Shown here: positions 11,440 through 22,474 of the stretch, one piece after another
How positions within the stretch are numbered: the stretch's first letter is position 1
Layout: the number at the start of each line of letters is the position of its first letter
DNA from: Halictus rubicundus
Lineage: Eukaryota > Arthropoda > Insecta > Hymenoptera > Halictidae
Direction: 5' to 3'
Length of the DNA: 64,000 nt
Assembly (NCBI RefSeq): GCF_050948215.1
Contig: NC_135149.1
Span: forward strand, 3,701,001 to 3,765,000
Program-made: the position numbers and the translations under genes
The notes under the pieces: model-generated
Databases searched by the model: none
What the model saw: only the letters and a program-made list of their open reading frames with translations
Told to the model about the DNA's origin: nothing

Positions 11440-13178
11440 AGTCGGGAAACCCGTACTTCAGATCGGTTCCACGCTTTTTTCTGAATTAAAAGAGGAAACT
11501 AAATTGAATAACAAATTTAGTACATAAAGTAAATAAATTGAAGCAAAAACTAATACGGTTTTATTGATGAAAAAGGTAGAAACCAGTGGATAAAAACAGA
11601 TTTGTGCTAAGTGGACACTTTTTGGGAAATTAGTTACAAATACTGTAAAAGTGTAGTGGTGGACAAACTTTGCCAAGGGGAAAGCCGTTAAAATACGGCA
11701 GAAGCTGCCGGGGCGGTTCCCCCCCTTAAAAGTAAAGTAAATAGTTTAAACAATTAGGAAAGTAGGAAAAATAGATTTCGTTAGCTTTAGTTGAAAAATA
11801 AAGGGATAGTTAGAGTAGAGTAGAGTAGAGAATAGTAAAGGGTAATACTTATAGCAAATAGATACAAATTATATAATTAGAATTTAGTCAGTTAATAAGT
11901 TAAGTAATTAAATAAATTAAATTAAATAATAAGTTAAAAGCATTAATAGTAAATAGTAAGTAGGGTATAATAGTATAGTGTAGATGTACGAAGAATAAAA
12001 TTACGAATTCTAGTTAGAAAGATAGAGACGGCAGTAGAGGGTGAAGCTCCGGCGGCACGTTTCTACTGCTGCTGAAACAAAAGAAAGCGAAAGAAAATTA
12101 GTTTAGATACCTGAAGGGATAAAAGGTACACGGAATAAACAATCGGAACGTGTTTAGGGACTGAATAAGGAATAGAAAAGCAACCGCTATAAGAGAAAGT
12201 AGAGTTAACGTGCGAGAATTAAGCGAAAAAAGATAAAAAGCACGGAAAACAAAAGAAGAATAGGAAAGGTAGAGAATAGGCAAAGTTGATCCGATTAGGC
12301 TGAAAATTAATATATAAATATTATCGAGTACGGGCAATAAGTGAAGGGAATTCGGAGAGCTTCTCTCCCCCCTGCGACAGAATTTCGGTTTCCCCCTCCC
12401 CTTTCTGAGATATTGGAAAAGGGAGGGTCGTTTTGAGGGAGGACCGGAAGGGAAAGTAGGGGAACAGGTAGAGGGTGCCGAGCCCTTCGAAACGAGCCGT
12501 CACACGACCTAATCAGATCAAGTAGAGTTTGGCCATATACCGGGTGTCCGAAAGGCACTTAGACGAAACCGGATAAACTGAGGTCGTGGGTCCCCTCAGG
12601 GGGCAAGAAGGGACAGGGGGCGATAGAAGGGGAATAAAAATTCCCCAGGGTGAAAAAATTTCGCCGATACCCCCCCTTTTTCACGAAAAACAGGCCCCTG
12701 CTAGGCGAAATAGACGTCTGACCGAAAAACTTTCTTCGGACCGATCGACACACACCTCGAGACATACACGAACGAAAAATAAAAAGTGGGGGTTCGCTAA
12801 CGGAAAACCCCCCCTTCGCTCTTGGGCGGAACATAAAAAAGCAGCTTTTTCGAAGGAAAAAAGGGTTAGAAAGCGAAATTAAGGAAGCTATTACTAAGTA
12901 TACCGTGCGCGCTGTACTTAGTAATCCGTTTCAACCCAAATTCGATACGTTTTGAAAAAATTAGTACGTCGAGTTTCATGCGGTAACTTAGTTTATTTTA
13001 AGCGAGCGAACGTAGTTTTTTAAATAAAGATAAGGCGATAGAAATAGGTTGCGATCAAGCGTAAAATTAGAATAGTAAGATAGAATTAAGTTTAGTTAAA
13101 TCGAATAGTTTTAAGTTAAGAATTTTGTCATAATCACGAGTTGCAAAAGTTAAAATACAGAGGAAATTTCGATATTAA
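11440..13178 (+). repeat. 5' terminal repeat of element A (intron-less form)
   Basis: 1739 bp that match 22480-24349 except that 131 nt are absent at the junction 11575|11576. No other difference was noticed by eye. It begins exactly where TTAGGG ends, after two extra G bases (11438-11439), as expected if 11440 is the RNA 5' end. It contains a hairpin at 12890-12925 and other G/C-run hairpins near 12376-12428 and 12786-12815. It has no plausible coding frame, since its short frames are identical shadows in both copies. Confidence 0.9.
12890..12925 (+). repeat. Perfect 11-bp hairpin in the 5' terminal repeat
   Basis: ATTACTAAGTA at 12890-12900 pairs perfectly with TACTTAGTAAT at 12915-12925 across a 14-nt GC-rich loop. 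The same hairpin is at 24061-24096 in the 3' repeat. Possibly an RNA structure of the leader. Confidence 0.7.
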
Positions 13179-13371
13179 GCTCTATTTTAGTTTCTTATCC
13201 CAGATCAACCTCCTGATTTATATACCTATAAGAATTAGGATAAGGAAAGGAACGAAGGGGTAGGACAGGATAAGATAGGGATAGCTATTGAAATAAAATA
13301 TAAAAATCCCTTCTGATAGGTGAGGAAAGTTTAGGAATAAGGGGGGGGCGTAAGCCCTCGAGGGAGAAATT
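13179..13371 (+). other. Element A leader between terminal repeat and ORF1
   Basis: 193 bp unique to the 5' side, ending in a purine-rich context before the ORF1 ATG. It marks where the terminal redundancy stops: the 3' copy goes into poly(A) at the equivalent point. Confidence 0.7.
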
Positions 13372-14949
13372 ATGGACAAATTCTTTTCTCCCAAAACCCC
13401 GAACACCACGGATAACAAAAACCTTCCGGTCGAACAAAAAATGGAAAAAACGGGGGAAAAAAGACAGAGGTCAAGTAAGGACGAGGAAGACTCGGGATCT
13501 AGTACGGACGCGTCTTTTGTATCCCCGGTGGTGAGGAAGCAGAACAAAAAAACCAGGAAAGAAGATAATTTAAATAAAACAGTTTTGGATATCTCATCGG
13601 ATGAGGAGGAGGGGAGTAACCAGGAAGACATCCTACAAGCAATAAAAGATTTGGGAAAATTATTAGCCAAAACTAAAATATCAACGAGAGAATTAAAAAA
13701 TTACACTGCGGATCCTAACAGTAAAACTAAAAGCATTATTAAACTTCATGCTGGCCAGGCTGATAGAAATACGGAATCAATTATAATTAAATTAAAAAAT
13801 ATAGAACTAAGATTAGAAAATAAAAAATTAAAGGATAGCATTCATCTTAGGGACATAGGTACCCAGAGCTCGCCTGCCCAGACCGGATACGGCCCTACGG
13901 CAACCGAGGAAACGAAACCCAGGGGAGGAAAGGGAATGAACACAGGGAAAAAAGGAAAACTTCCAAGAGGTGGAATTACAAGCGAGGACCGAGATACGGA
14001 AACAGAAGACGACAGGATAGAAAGAAGAAGTGAAGAAAAGGGTTATAATACAGATTATCAAGAAGACAACCCCAGAGAAGCCGAGAAATTCACACTAGTA
14101 GAGAGGAAAAAGAAGGCAGAAGAGAAAAGACAAGCGAATAAAAAGAAGAAAGAAGAAGAAGAAGCTCTGAGAAGAAGAAATGAGGAGGAAAGGGAAAGGG
14201 AGAGAAAAAGGAAGATCCCGGCACCCCCGAAAACAGAAGCAATCATGATCAAATCTGGCGGAACAAAGACGTTCGCAGATTTATTTAAGGAATTAAAAAA
14301 TAATGCAGGAAATAAGATGGAAGGCATCCAAACCGTGAGGAAATCGCGAGGCGGAGATTTGATTATTGAAATGGAGAAGGACGCTAATAGTGCAGGGTTC
14401 GAAAAAATAGTGAAAGAAACCTTGGGAGGGGAGCACGCCGTCAGAAGGCTAACCCCGAAGGTAGCCTTTGAAATTAAGGACGTCGACCCGACCTTGGAAA
14501 GAGAGGAAATAATAGCGGAACTAGCTAAGGAAATCAATTTAGAACTACACGAGGTGGAGCTAAAAACTGCTAGGTTCACCTTCGGTGGGACTAAAACAAT
14601 TATTATTAATCTTCCGGCGAAAGCCTTAGAAAAGCTGGAAAACAAAAATAAAATTAAAATAGGATTTACCAGCTGCAGAATCGCCAGGACGCAGAATTTG
14701 GTAAGATGTTTCAGATGTCATGACTTCGGGCATTTATCATACAATTGCAGATTAGATATCCAGGGCCAGGAAATATGCAGACGATGCGGGGTTACTGGCC
14801 ACCAAATAAACGGGTGCCAGGCGATAAGATGCTGTGTACTCTGCACCAGGAAAGGCATCCCAGCAGCCAAGGCCGAGCATGTCGCGGGGGCGGTAAACTG
14901 CCCCCAGTACAAATTATATCTGCAGCAGCTAGCTGGGAGCAATAAATAA
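13372..14949 (+). CDS. Element A ORF1: gag-like RNA-binding protein with three zinc knuckles
   Basis: 525 residues starting at the ATG at 13372. It presumably coats the element RNA and directs it to telomeres, as known for TRAS/SART ORF1. The first 230 residues are charged and low in complexity. Residues about 240-295 are a very Lys/Glu/Arg-rich predicted coiled coil. A gag core follows (about 300-440). From residue 446 come CFRCHDFGHLSYNC and CRRCGVTGHQINGC, both CX2CX4HX4C, then a third looser Cys-His cluster beginning CVLC. The stop is TAA at 14947-14949, and the next frame opens at 14946. Codons are A-rich, in sharp contrast to the G+C-rich ORF1 of family B. The frame is intact, so the copy may be functional. 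Confidence 0.9.
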   Translation: MDKFFSPKTPNTTDNKNLPVEQKMEKTGEKRQRSSKDEEDSGSSTDASFVSPVVRKQNKKTRKEDNLNKTVLDISSDEEEGSNQEDILQAIKDLGKLLAKTKISTRELKNYTADPNSKTKSIIKLHAGQADRNTESIIIKLKNIELRLENKKLKDSIHLRDIGTQSSPAQTGYGPTATEETKPRGGKGMNTGKKGKLPRGGITSEDRDTETEDDRIERRSEEKGYNTDYQEDNPREAEKFTLVERKKKAEEKRQANKKKKEEEEALRRRNEEERERERKRKIPAPPKTEAIMIKSGGTKTFADLFKELKNNAGNKMEGIQTVRKSRGGDLIIEMEKDANSAGFEKIVKETLGGEHAVRRLTPKVAFEIKDVDPTLEREEIIAELAKEINLELHEVELKTARFTFGGTKTIIINLPAKALEKLENKNKIKIGFTSCRIARTQNLVRCFRCHDFGHLSYNCRLDIQGQEICRRCGVTGHQINGCQAIRCCVLCTRKGIPAAKAEHVAGAVNCPQYKLYLQQLAGSNK

Positions 14950-17900
14950 AATTCAATTTAAAAATATTACTAATTAATTTGAACCATTGCAGACTGGCAC
15001 ATTGCCTGCTGACCCAGACAGCAATGGAAGAAAAGGCGGACCTGGTTCTGATCTCCGAGCCCCTATTTAACCCGGGAAGCTGGCTATACTCAAAAAAAGG
15101 CAACGCAGCATTATGGATCACGGGATACAATGGGAGCAAAAGACAAGAGGATGCGGACAGAATAGAAGACGATTACATAGCCGTAAGAATGAAAAACATA
15201 GTATTTATAAGTACCTACCTTTCACCTAACACTACTGAGGAAATATACGCACTAAAAATAAAGAAAATATTAGAGTATGCCAGGCAAGAGAAGTCATTAG
15301 GAAGAAGCATTGTCCTCGGGGGGGATTTTAATGCAAGATCTCCCGCCTGGGGCTCGGAGGAGCAGAATGCTAAGGGTACAATCCTCTTAGATTCCCTTCT
15401 AAATAGCGGAATCGTCCCGGTGAGGCCCTGGGGAGGACCTACCTTCGAAAGAGGAAGCTCGGTCTCCTATCTGGATTTCGTGGCAGCAACACCTGAGATC
15501 GTGGGAAACGATGGTTTGACATCCAGAGTCCTGAACAAAGAGTCGGCCTCTGACCATAAATATATTCTTACGAATCTAAAAATGAAAGAATCTATTAGAC
15601 CAGAGAATAATCAAAAAATTTACAGGTGGAGAATTAACCCCCAGGGCCTCAACAAACTGAGAGAAACCCTGAATAATATCCTGGAAGAAGAAGAGTTAAA
15701 TGCAGAGGAAGATTGGACAGTACAAAAACAAGGAAAATTTATAGCCGCAACTATAAGAGCGTGTAACGAGGCAATAGACAAAACAGAGCAGGGCAGGGGA
15801 ACCGGACCAAGAAATAACCCGTGGTGGACCCCGGAAATAAAGGAAATTAGAAAAAAAGTACAAAACTTAAGAAGAAGAGTACAGAGAGCGAGGAAAAGAA
15901 AAAGAGAGGAGGAAAGAGAAATCCTGACGTTCCTTTACAAAAAGGAAAAGAAGAAACTACAATCCACCATAAGTAAGGAAAAGATCAGATCATGGAAGGA
16001 ACTCTGTGAATCCATTGAAAAGGATCCCTGGGGGAAACCCTATAAAGCCATAATTAGAAGAGCCAAAAAGGGCAACCCCCCGGCGACACTGTCGATGGAT
16101 TTTGCAAGGGAAGTTATGAAAGGACTTTTTCCACAGGACAATAGTAGAAATAACTGCCAGGAAACAAACAATACTTACCATGATGCGGAGAACAATCATC
16201 AAGACCCAGGAAACGAAGATCCAGATCCGGGTGACAGGGACGACGAGAACCTAGAGGGAGAACCTGAAACAGAAAGAATAAATGAACATCTTCAAAATAA
16301 TGATTTTCCGGAAATCACGCATGAAGAACTTAAAGCGGCGGCGGCCCTCCTGAAAACAGGAAAGGCAGCGGGTATGGACGGCATACCACCTGAACTAATT
16401 AAAATAATGGTACAATTTAGACCGGACAGATTCCGGATATTATATAACAGCATCATCAGAAGAAGTACTATACCATCTGCTTGGAAGGAGGCGAAGACCA
16501 TCCTGTTAAGGAAAGACGGAAAGGACCCTTCAGAACCTTCGGCGTACAGACCTATATGTATTATAGACTCGATGGCTAAGCTATTCGAATACATACTAAA
16601 GAAAAGGATGCTTGAAAAATTAGGAGACGAACCCTTCGATCAAAACCAGTTCGGATTTTCAAAGGGCAAGTCTACCCTCCAGCCCATGGAAAGGATCAGA
16701 GCTGCAGCTATTGAATCCTCTAATAAGCAGAGATTCGGGGCTATGATAGCCCTGGATGTTAAGAACGCGTTCAACTCCCTAAAATGGGAAGCAATAATAG
16801 AGGAAATGAGGAAGAGATCCCTTCCCGAATACATGGTAAGTTTAATAAGAAATTATTTCAGGAATAGAGTCGTAACGTACCAGACGGAGGAGGGACCGGT
16901 AAGGCTCCCTATGTGTATGGGGGTTCCACAGGGATCGGTCTTGGGTCCCCTGCTCTGGAACTTAGTTTACGATGGTCTTCTGAAGCGTCCTCTGCCTCCA
17001 ATGACGATGAGGTTAGCCTTCGCAGATGACGTCGTAATAATTGCCCAGGCTGCAACTATTAACAGACTTAAAATAAGAGCTGAATCTATAATAGAAGACA
17101 CCAAGACATGGATGGAAACAGCAGGCCTGGCACTAGCAGGAAGTAAAACGGAAGTCATGATGCTAAACAGGAAGAACGTTGGGGAAAACTTCACTATAAA
17201 AATAGACGACATCGAAGTTAAACCTAAATCGCATCTAAAGTACCTAGGCGTCATTTTTGACGAAGGAAAAAACTTTAAAAAGCATATAGAAACGGCTTCC
17301 AACAAAGCAATTCGGACGCTGGCTGCCCTGAGCGGCTTGATGACAAACGCGATGAAGGCTAAACAAGCAACCAGAAGACTATATTATATGACTATAGAAT
17401 CCATCGTGCTCTACGGAGCCCCCATCTGGTCAACGGTTTTGGAAAACTACAGCAGCGGGAGTCTACTCGTTAGAACGCAAAAAATCGCCCTGTCTAGAGT
17501 TATCTCGTCATATAGGACTGTACCTGCTCAAACTTTGTGTGTTCTAGCAGGAATCACGCCATGGATATTCAAGATTCAGGAAAGGAGAAAATTGTTCGAA
17601 TTGGAGGAAACAATTAATAGAGACATAGGAGTAATAAGAACGAGATTGAGAAGAGGACTCCCCATTCGTGACGACTTCCCAGAAATGGCAGGATTAGAAG
17701 AGGGGGACGGATCGGAGGAAGAAATCCTACAGCTCAAGGCAACCCTTAAAAAAGCGGCGAGAAGAACGGTCAAGGATGAATCCATGGTCGATTGGCAAAG
17801 AGCATGGGAGACAGAGCTAGTCGGAAGATGGACATTTAAATTAATTCCCCAAATTAAGACTTGGACAGAGAGGAAACACGGAGAACTTGATTTTTATTTA

Positions 17901-18287
17901 ACTCAGGCCCTAACGGGTCATGGTGTCTTTAATGTTTTTAGAAAAAGAATCGGCAAGGCGGTATCCGAGGATTGCTGGTACCATCCAGGAACACCGGACA
18001 CCCCAGAACATACCTTGTTTTCCTGCCAAACATGGGAAGAAGAAAGAAGGGAACTAAGGACAGCACTGGGCACCAGAGAGGAAGTCCTAGGTCCTGATAA
18101 CATCATCGACGTCATCTGCAAAGAGCAAATAGCATGGACGGCGTTTGCTACATTCTGCAGGGAAATCCTGCGTAAAAAAGAAGCAGAAGAAAGGAGAAGG
18201 GAGCAGCAGGGGCTGGATTCCCAGGAAACAAGGGAAATCGCAGCAGACCTGGAATCGGAGGACCCGAACCGTCTAGCTGGATTATAA
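14946..18287 (+). CDS. Element A ORF2: endonuclease / reverse transcriptase
   Basis: R1-clade polyprotein that nicks the target and reverse-transcribes the RNA from it. The frame is open from 14946 (preceding TAA at 14943-14945) and has no ATG before the conserved N-terminal segment INLNHCRLAHCLL. The first in-frame ATG, at 15024, would remove that segment, so initiation is probably non-AUG or coupled to ORF1. Endonuclease motifs are SEPLF, GGDFNARSPAWG (Asp near residue 127 from 14946) and SDHKYIL (near 202). An acidic Asp/Asn-rich insert lies at about 400-440. Reverse transcriptase blocks are AAGMDGIPPELIK, FGFSKGKSTLQPM, ALDVKNAFNSLKW, GVPQGSVLGPLLWN and FADDVV (near 692). The C-terminal knuckle (about 1010) reads CWYHPGTPDTPEHTLFSC, with His where the second Cys usually stands. 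About 1113 codons, no internal stop. It overlaps the ORF1 stop by 4 nt in another frame. Confidence 0.92.
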   Translation: MKFNLKILLINLNHCRLAHCLLTQTAMEEKADLVLISEPLFNPGSWLYSKKGNAALWITGYNGSKRQEDADRIEDDYIAVRMKNIVFISTYLSPNTTEEIYALKIKKILEYARQEKSLGRSIVLGGDFNARSPAWGSEEQNAKGTILLDSLLNSGIVPVRPWGGPTFERGSSVSYLDFVAATPEIVGNDGLTSRVLNKESASDHKYILTNLKMKESIRPENNQKIYRWRINPQGLNKLRETLNNILEEEELNAEEDWTVQKQGKFIAATIRACNEAIDKTEQGRGTGPRNNPWWTPEIKEIRKKVQNLRRRVQRARKRKREEEREILTFLYKKEKKKLQSTISKEKIRSWKELCESIEKDPWGKPYKAIIRRAKKGNPPATLSMDFAREVMKGLFPQDNSRNNCQETNNTYHDAENNHQDPGNEDPDPGDRDDENLEGEPETERINEHLQNNDFPEITHEELKAAAALLKTGKAAGMDGIPPELIKIMVQFRPDRFRILYNSIIRRSTIPSAWKEAKTILLRKDGKDPSEPSAYRPICIIDSMAKLFEYILKKRMLEKLGDEPFDQNQFGFSKGKSTLQPMERIRAAAIESSNKQRFGAMIALDVKNAFNSLKWEAIIEEMRKRSLPEYMVSLIRNYFRNRVVTYQTEEGPVRLPMCMGVPQGSVLGPLLWNLVYDGLLKRPLPPMTMRLAFADDVVIIAQAATINRLKIRAESIIEDTKTWMETAGLALAGSKTEVMMLNRKNVGENFTIKIDDIEVKPKSHLKYLGVIFDEGKNFKKHIETASNKAIRTLAALSGLMTNAMKAKQATRRLYYMTIESIVLYGAPIWSTVLENYSSGSLLVRTQKIALSRVISSYRTVPAQTLCVLAGITPWIFKIQERRKLFELEETINRDIGVIRTRLRRGLPIRDDFPEMAGLEEGDGSEEEILQLKATLKKAARRTVKDESMVDWQRAWETELVGRWTFKLIPQIKTWTERKHGELDFYLTQALTGHGVFNVFRKRIGKAVSEDCWYHPGTPDTPEHTLFSCQTWEEERRELRTALGTREEVLGPDNIIDVICKEQIAWTAFATFCREILRKKEAEERRREQQGLDSQETREIAADLESEDPNRLAGL

Positions 18288-19089
18288 AAGAAGTACAAGC
18301 TAAGTAGAAATTTAATTATAAGTACAATTGTAAAGTAGATATAAGAAATAGATGTAAAAACCAGTAATTATAGTAATAGGATTAGAACTTCTCTCTTACT
18401 CTCTCTCGCTTGCAGGACACTGATGGAGCGGGGGCGGGGGGACCCCCCCGATGCACTCGTGAACAAAGGACGAATAGACATAGCGGATCCAGGACAGGAA
18501 ACGAACCGCGGGGTGAAATGTGGACCAAGGCCTGTGAAAGAAGCTGGAAAGCGGGACCAGGCTAGGGAAAGCAGAAACCTCAAGGCAACCTGAGACCAGA
18601 ATCGCTGCCCTTCGAAGCCTCACCGGAAAGCGCATCGGGGCTGGCTGAAGAATCAACCCCCCCCCCCCCCCCGTTTCTCTGCCATCAGGTAGAAACAGCA
18701 ACATCACTGCGTATTTAGCGTAAACGTGCCCATGCGGGCGAGAGAGAAAATCAGAAAATCAAATAGCGAGTGAGAAAAATAAGAGTAAATAGACAACATA
18801 TGTATAGAAAATTAGGCTAAATTAGTATGCGAAAAAATTAGAAATAGGTATAATAGGGAAAATAGAGAGGTAGTATAAAAGTAGAATAATTATGTAAATA
18901 GTATATTAGAATAGATCGCTAGTATAAAGAAACTCGACGTACTGCACATCAGGTGAAAAGCGATTACAATTTTAAAAGGGTACAGGAAGTCAATATAGAA
19001 GGATCTAACTAGGCTTAAAAAATGAAAATTAAGTAGCCGAGCAGCTACGGATGGGACAATGGTTAATATGGTATCTGAAGATAATGCTA

Positions 19090-19770
19090 AAATAGGAGAG
19101 GTAGAAAAACATAAGAAGATAGCAAAGGCAAAAACGATCCGATAGGAGCAAATGCTCGATAGTAGTATACGTTAAATAGAGATAAAATAAAGTCATTTAG
19201 ACCTAGATAAAAATACAAACAGTAAAAAACAAGGAGGAAAGAGGACCCGCGAAGCAGGAAATGATTATTAAATAGTAATTAGCTAAACTCAAAATAACAC
19301 ATTAAATATAGAGCGGATTAAAACCAAAATTGGAGTACGTCAGTTTCATAACGACAGAAACAAAAACGAAAAGAGATTTTCCAAAAATATCCGGAAATAG
19401 GAAACAAGATGGCCGTATAAATAGATCGAAAACCTTAACAAAATTAAAATCTAGCGATAGGATTACCTACAGTTAGGATCAAAGGGGACATGCCAAAAAC
19501 CTTAAGATGAAAAGGGTGCCTAGTCGAGCCAGTAAGGGATAAACAATAACGGCAAAATAAACAAACGAATAACTTAAGATAGGTAGTAGACATATTAACC
19601 AAAAATGCTAGGCGGGGTTTTTAACCCAATACAAATATTTTAGTGAAGAAAGATTGAAAAAATAACCAGAAACAAAAAACAAGATGGCCGACAAAAAACA
19701 TCGAAAATTATCAAAATCGGAAAAACTATTTGGGGCAAAAGATAGCTACAGCACTAGATAAAAACCCCAC
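19090..19770 (+). repeat. Internal duplicated block 1 of the element A 3' region
   Basis: Homologous to 20310-20970 at about 1.21 kb spacing; limits are approximate. Shared landmarks are CGATAGGAGCAAA, AAATAGAGATAAAA and the AACAAGATGGC motif (19403 and 19678). Confidence 0.7.
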
Positions 19771-20309
19771 GATGCCAAAAATATAAATTTGTCATTACTA
19801 GGATGACAAGGGGGAAAATAAAACAGGGACGATGTACTTGTTATTAATTATTAACTAATGAGGGGACGAAAGGAGGAAGTAACGTAAAATAACACAATTC
19901 CCCCATCAGACCAACACTCGCAGGAGTAAATTTCCCAGAACTTTCACCTAATTTGTTGAAAAAATTTCAATTTGTTTATAAACAAAAAGAACAAAAAATA
20001 CGCAGAGTAAGGGCTAACCCCCTCCCTAATAGGATAGAATCCAGAATCAGAATCTAGAATTTCCTTATAAGAAGGCCACACAGCCCAAAATAATATTACA
20101 TAAATTATTATAAATTAAATAATTTAGAAAGGGAAAAAATAAAAATCTAGACAATACAAATTGGACTAGGAGCAAAGGAAAGTACTTAGCAAAAAACAGG
20201 AGGTTAAAAGCTTTAAGAATAAAGCCACACGAGTATTTCATGTTAAACGAAAATTGAGAGTGAAGACGTATAACACAGGGTTTGGGATAAATACCTGAGG
20301 AGCAATCAA

Positions 20310-20970
20310 TCCGAGTAGGAGAAGCTGAGAAATACGAGAAGCTATAAAAACTAAAAACGACACGATAGGAGCAAACGCCAAATAGAGATAAAAACAAAAT
20401 TAAGCAGGCCTAGATAATAATACCAAACAGTAAAAACGATGAGGAAATAGAATTCGCGAATAGAGAAATGTTTATTAGAAAATTAGCCAACTTAATTTAA
20501 AAATAGTGTAGAAAATATAGAAGGGATTATACCCAAAAACGGAGGGAGACAGTTTCCTAGTGATAGCAATAATAACGAAAAGAAATTTTCCAAAAATAAG
20601 CAATAATAGGAAACAAGATGGCGGATAAAATAAATCGAAAATTTGTACAAAACCAGAATCTAACGATGAAATAGCCAACAGATAGACCCAAATAGGATAT
20701 ACCAAAAGCCTTAAGAAGAAAAGGACCCCTAGTTTAACCAGAAAGGGAAAAACAAAAAACGGCAAAATAACAAACAAATAACTCAAGATAGGGATTAGAT
20801 ACAATAACCAAAATTGCTAGGTAGGGTTTTTATGCCAATATAAATAATTGAGAGAAGAAATTTCGGAAAAATAGCCGGAAACAAAAAACAAGATGGCGCC
20901 TAAAAAACATCGAAAATTAGGGAAATTGAAAAAACTAGCTCGTGTAATAGCTAGCAAAAGAAGGATATTA
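20310..20970 (+). repeat. Internal duplicated block 2 of the element A 3' region
   Basis: Diverged copy of 19090-19770. It keeps the AACAAGATGGC motif at 20612 and 20887 while much of the surrounding sequence has drifted. Confidence 0.7.
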
Positions 20971-22474
20971 GGCCTCCTAGACAATACAATAAAAGAAAAT
21001 CTTTTAACAAAAGCAGGCGAGACAAAAGAAAAGTAACAAATAAGAAGCAGAATTAAAAAAGCGGATAAATCGATTACAAGCACAGGACAGCAACTAAAGA
21101 CCATAGCAGAAGTATAGGAGAATTAAGAATAAAATAGATAATAAATAAATTAACAATTAGCACTATGAAATATCAAAGCAGTAGGCAGGCTACGCAGCAT
21201 GATGTAAATGCAACGCACCTCAGGAGAGCCGAAATCGATACTATAGATGGAAACTGAAACTGAAATTGAAAAACAGTAAGGCAAACTAAACTTTAAGGAG
21301 AAAATAGGAAAAGTCGTTCTTTATTCTTTTTATTTCTAACCCAAACTCAAACTAATTAGTACAAACTCAAGCCAATCAGTTAACAGGTCAGAATTATTCT
21401 TGTAATAGAGAATTTCCAGACATAACAACAATATACGTAAATAAAACAATTAATGAATTAATAAACCAAACAAACAAGATGTATTAAGCAAACAAGAAAG
21501 TAGGCTTCCTGAGCAGGTGGGTGCATGGCAGCGGAGTAAAAATACCTAAGGGGCAATTAATTAATTAATTAATTAATCAATTAAATAAGTGTAGGAACGG
21601 AACAAAGGAGGAAAACTATTTGATCTGCGGAAATGCGCCGAAAAAGAAAAAACGAAAGCGAGCATAAACACATATAAGCGAAAAGATGAAATAACAGGAA
21701 AATACTGTATACCTAGGGAATAACAATAATTATTGTAATAAATTAGGAAATAATGGAGAGCCAAACTGTAAACGTGACACTTTTTCATAGGACTTACACA
21801 ATCAAATGAGATTTCGGGTAATCAAACGAGATTTCGAGGATTTGAAAACCGAATTAGTAAATTAACATGATAAAAGATAGTACAAAGTAAATTAAAGTAA
21901 AGAAAAGCTAGTACAGTTAAATGAATCACTTATAGTATAAAAGAAATAAGATAAAAGGTAAAAGAAACAGAGAGCAAATAATGAATTAGCAAAGTAAGGA
22001 GAAGACGAATCGACTTGATAGCATATTTCAATTTCTTTCCTACTTCTGAATACATTATACGATAAAAACGAAGAGAAATTCCCGAAGTCTCGAAATCAGT
22101 GGAGGTCGTATACAAAATAGAAAAAGTGTACACGTAGGCCCCAACCGGTATATCAAGGTAAAGATAAAGAATAATAAGGCGGCCTTGACGGTATAAGAAA
22201 TTAAAGGACATGCAAATAGAGTTGGATCAGTTAACGGTCGAAAAGGCTGTAAATGTTAACAAGGAAAAACAAGGACACAGAGCGTGCCTCAGGGTTACCC
22301 CAAGCCGAGCGGGCGATCAAAGCGAAAAAACAAAACACAGATAAGTAACGGCAACGGTTAACGGTTAGGTCAACAGCGGCGGGACGCGACGACACAAGGG
22401 GTATAACAAAAGAGGAAAGGTCAGGACACCGGCGTTCGGTAAAATTTAAATCAGTACGATTCGAGTCCTCGCAG

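Noticed and set aside
20065..22211. Hydrophobic minus-strand frames of about 90-110 residues in the element A 3' region
   Set aside because: They result from the A-rich sense strand (T-rich antisense gives Phe/Leu/Ile); no starts or domains are supported.
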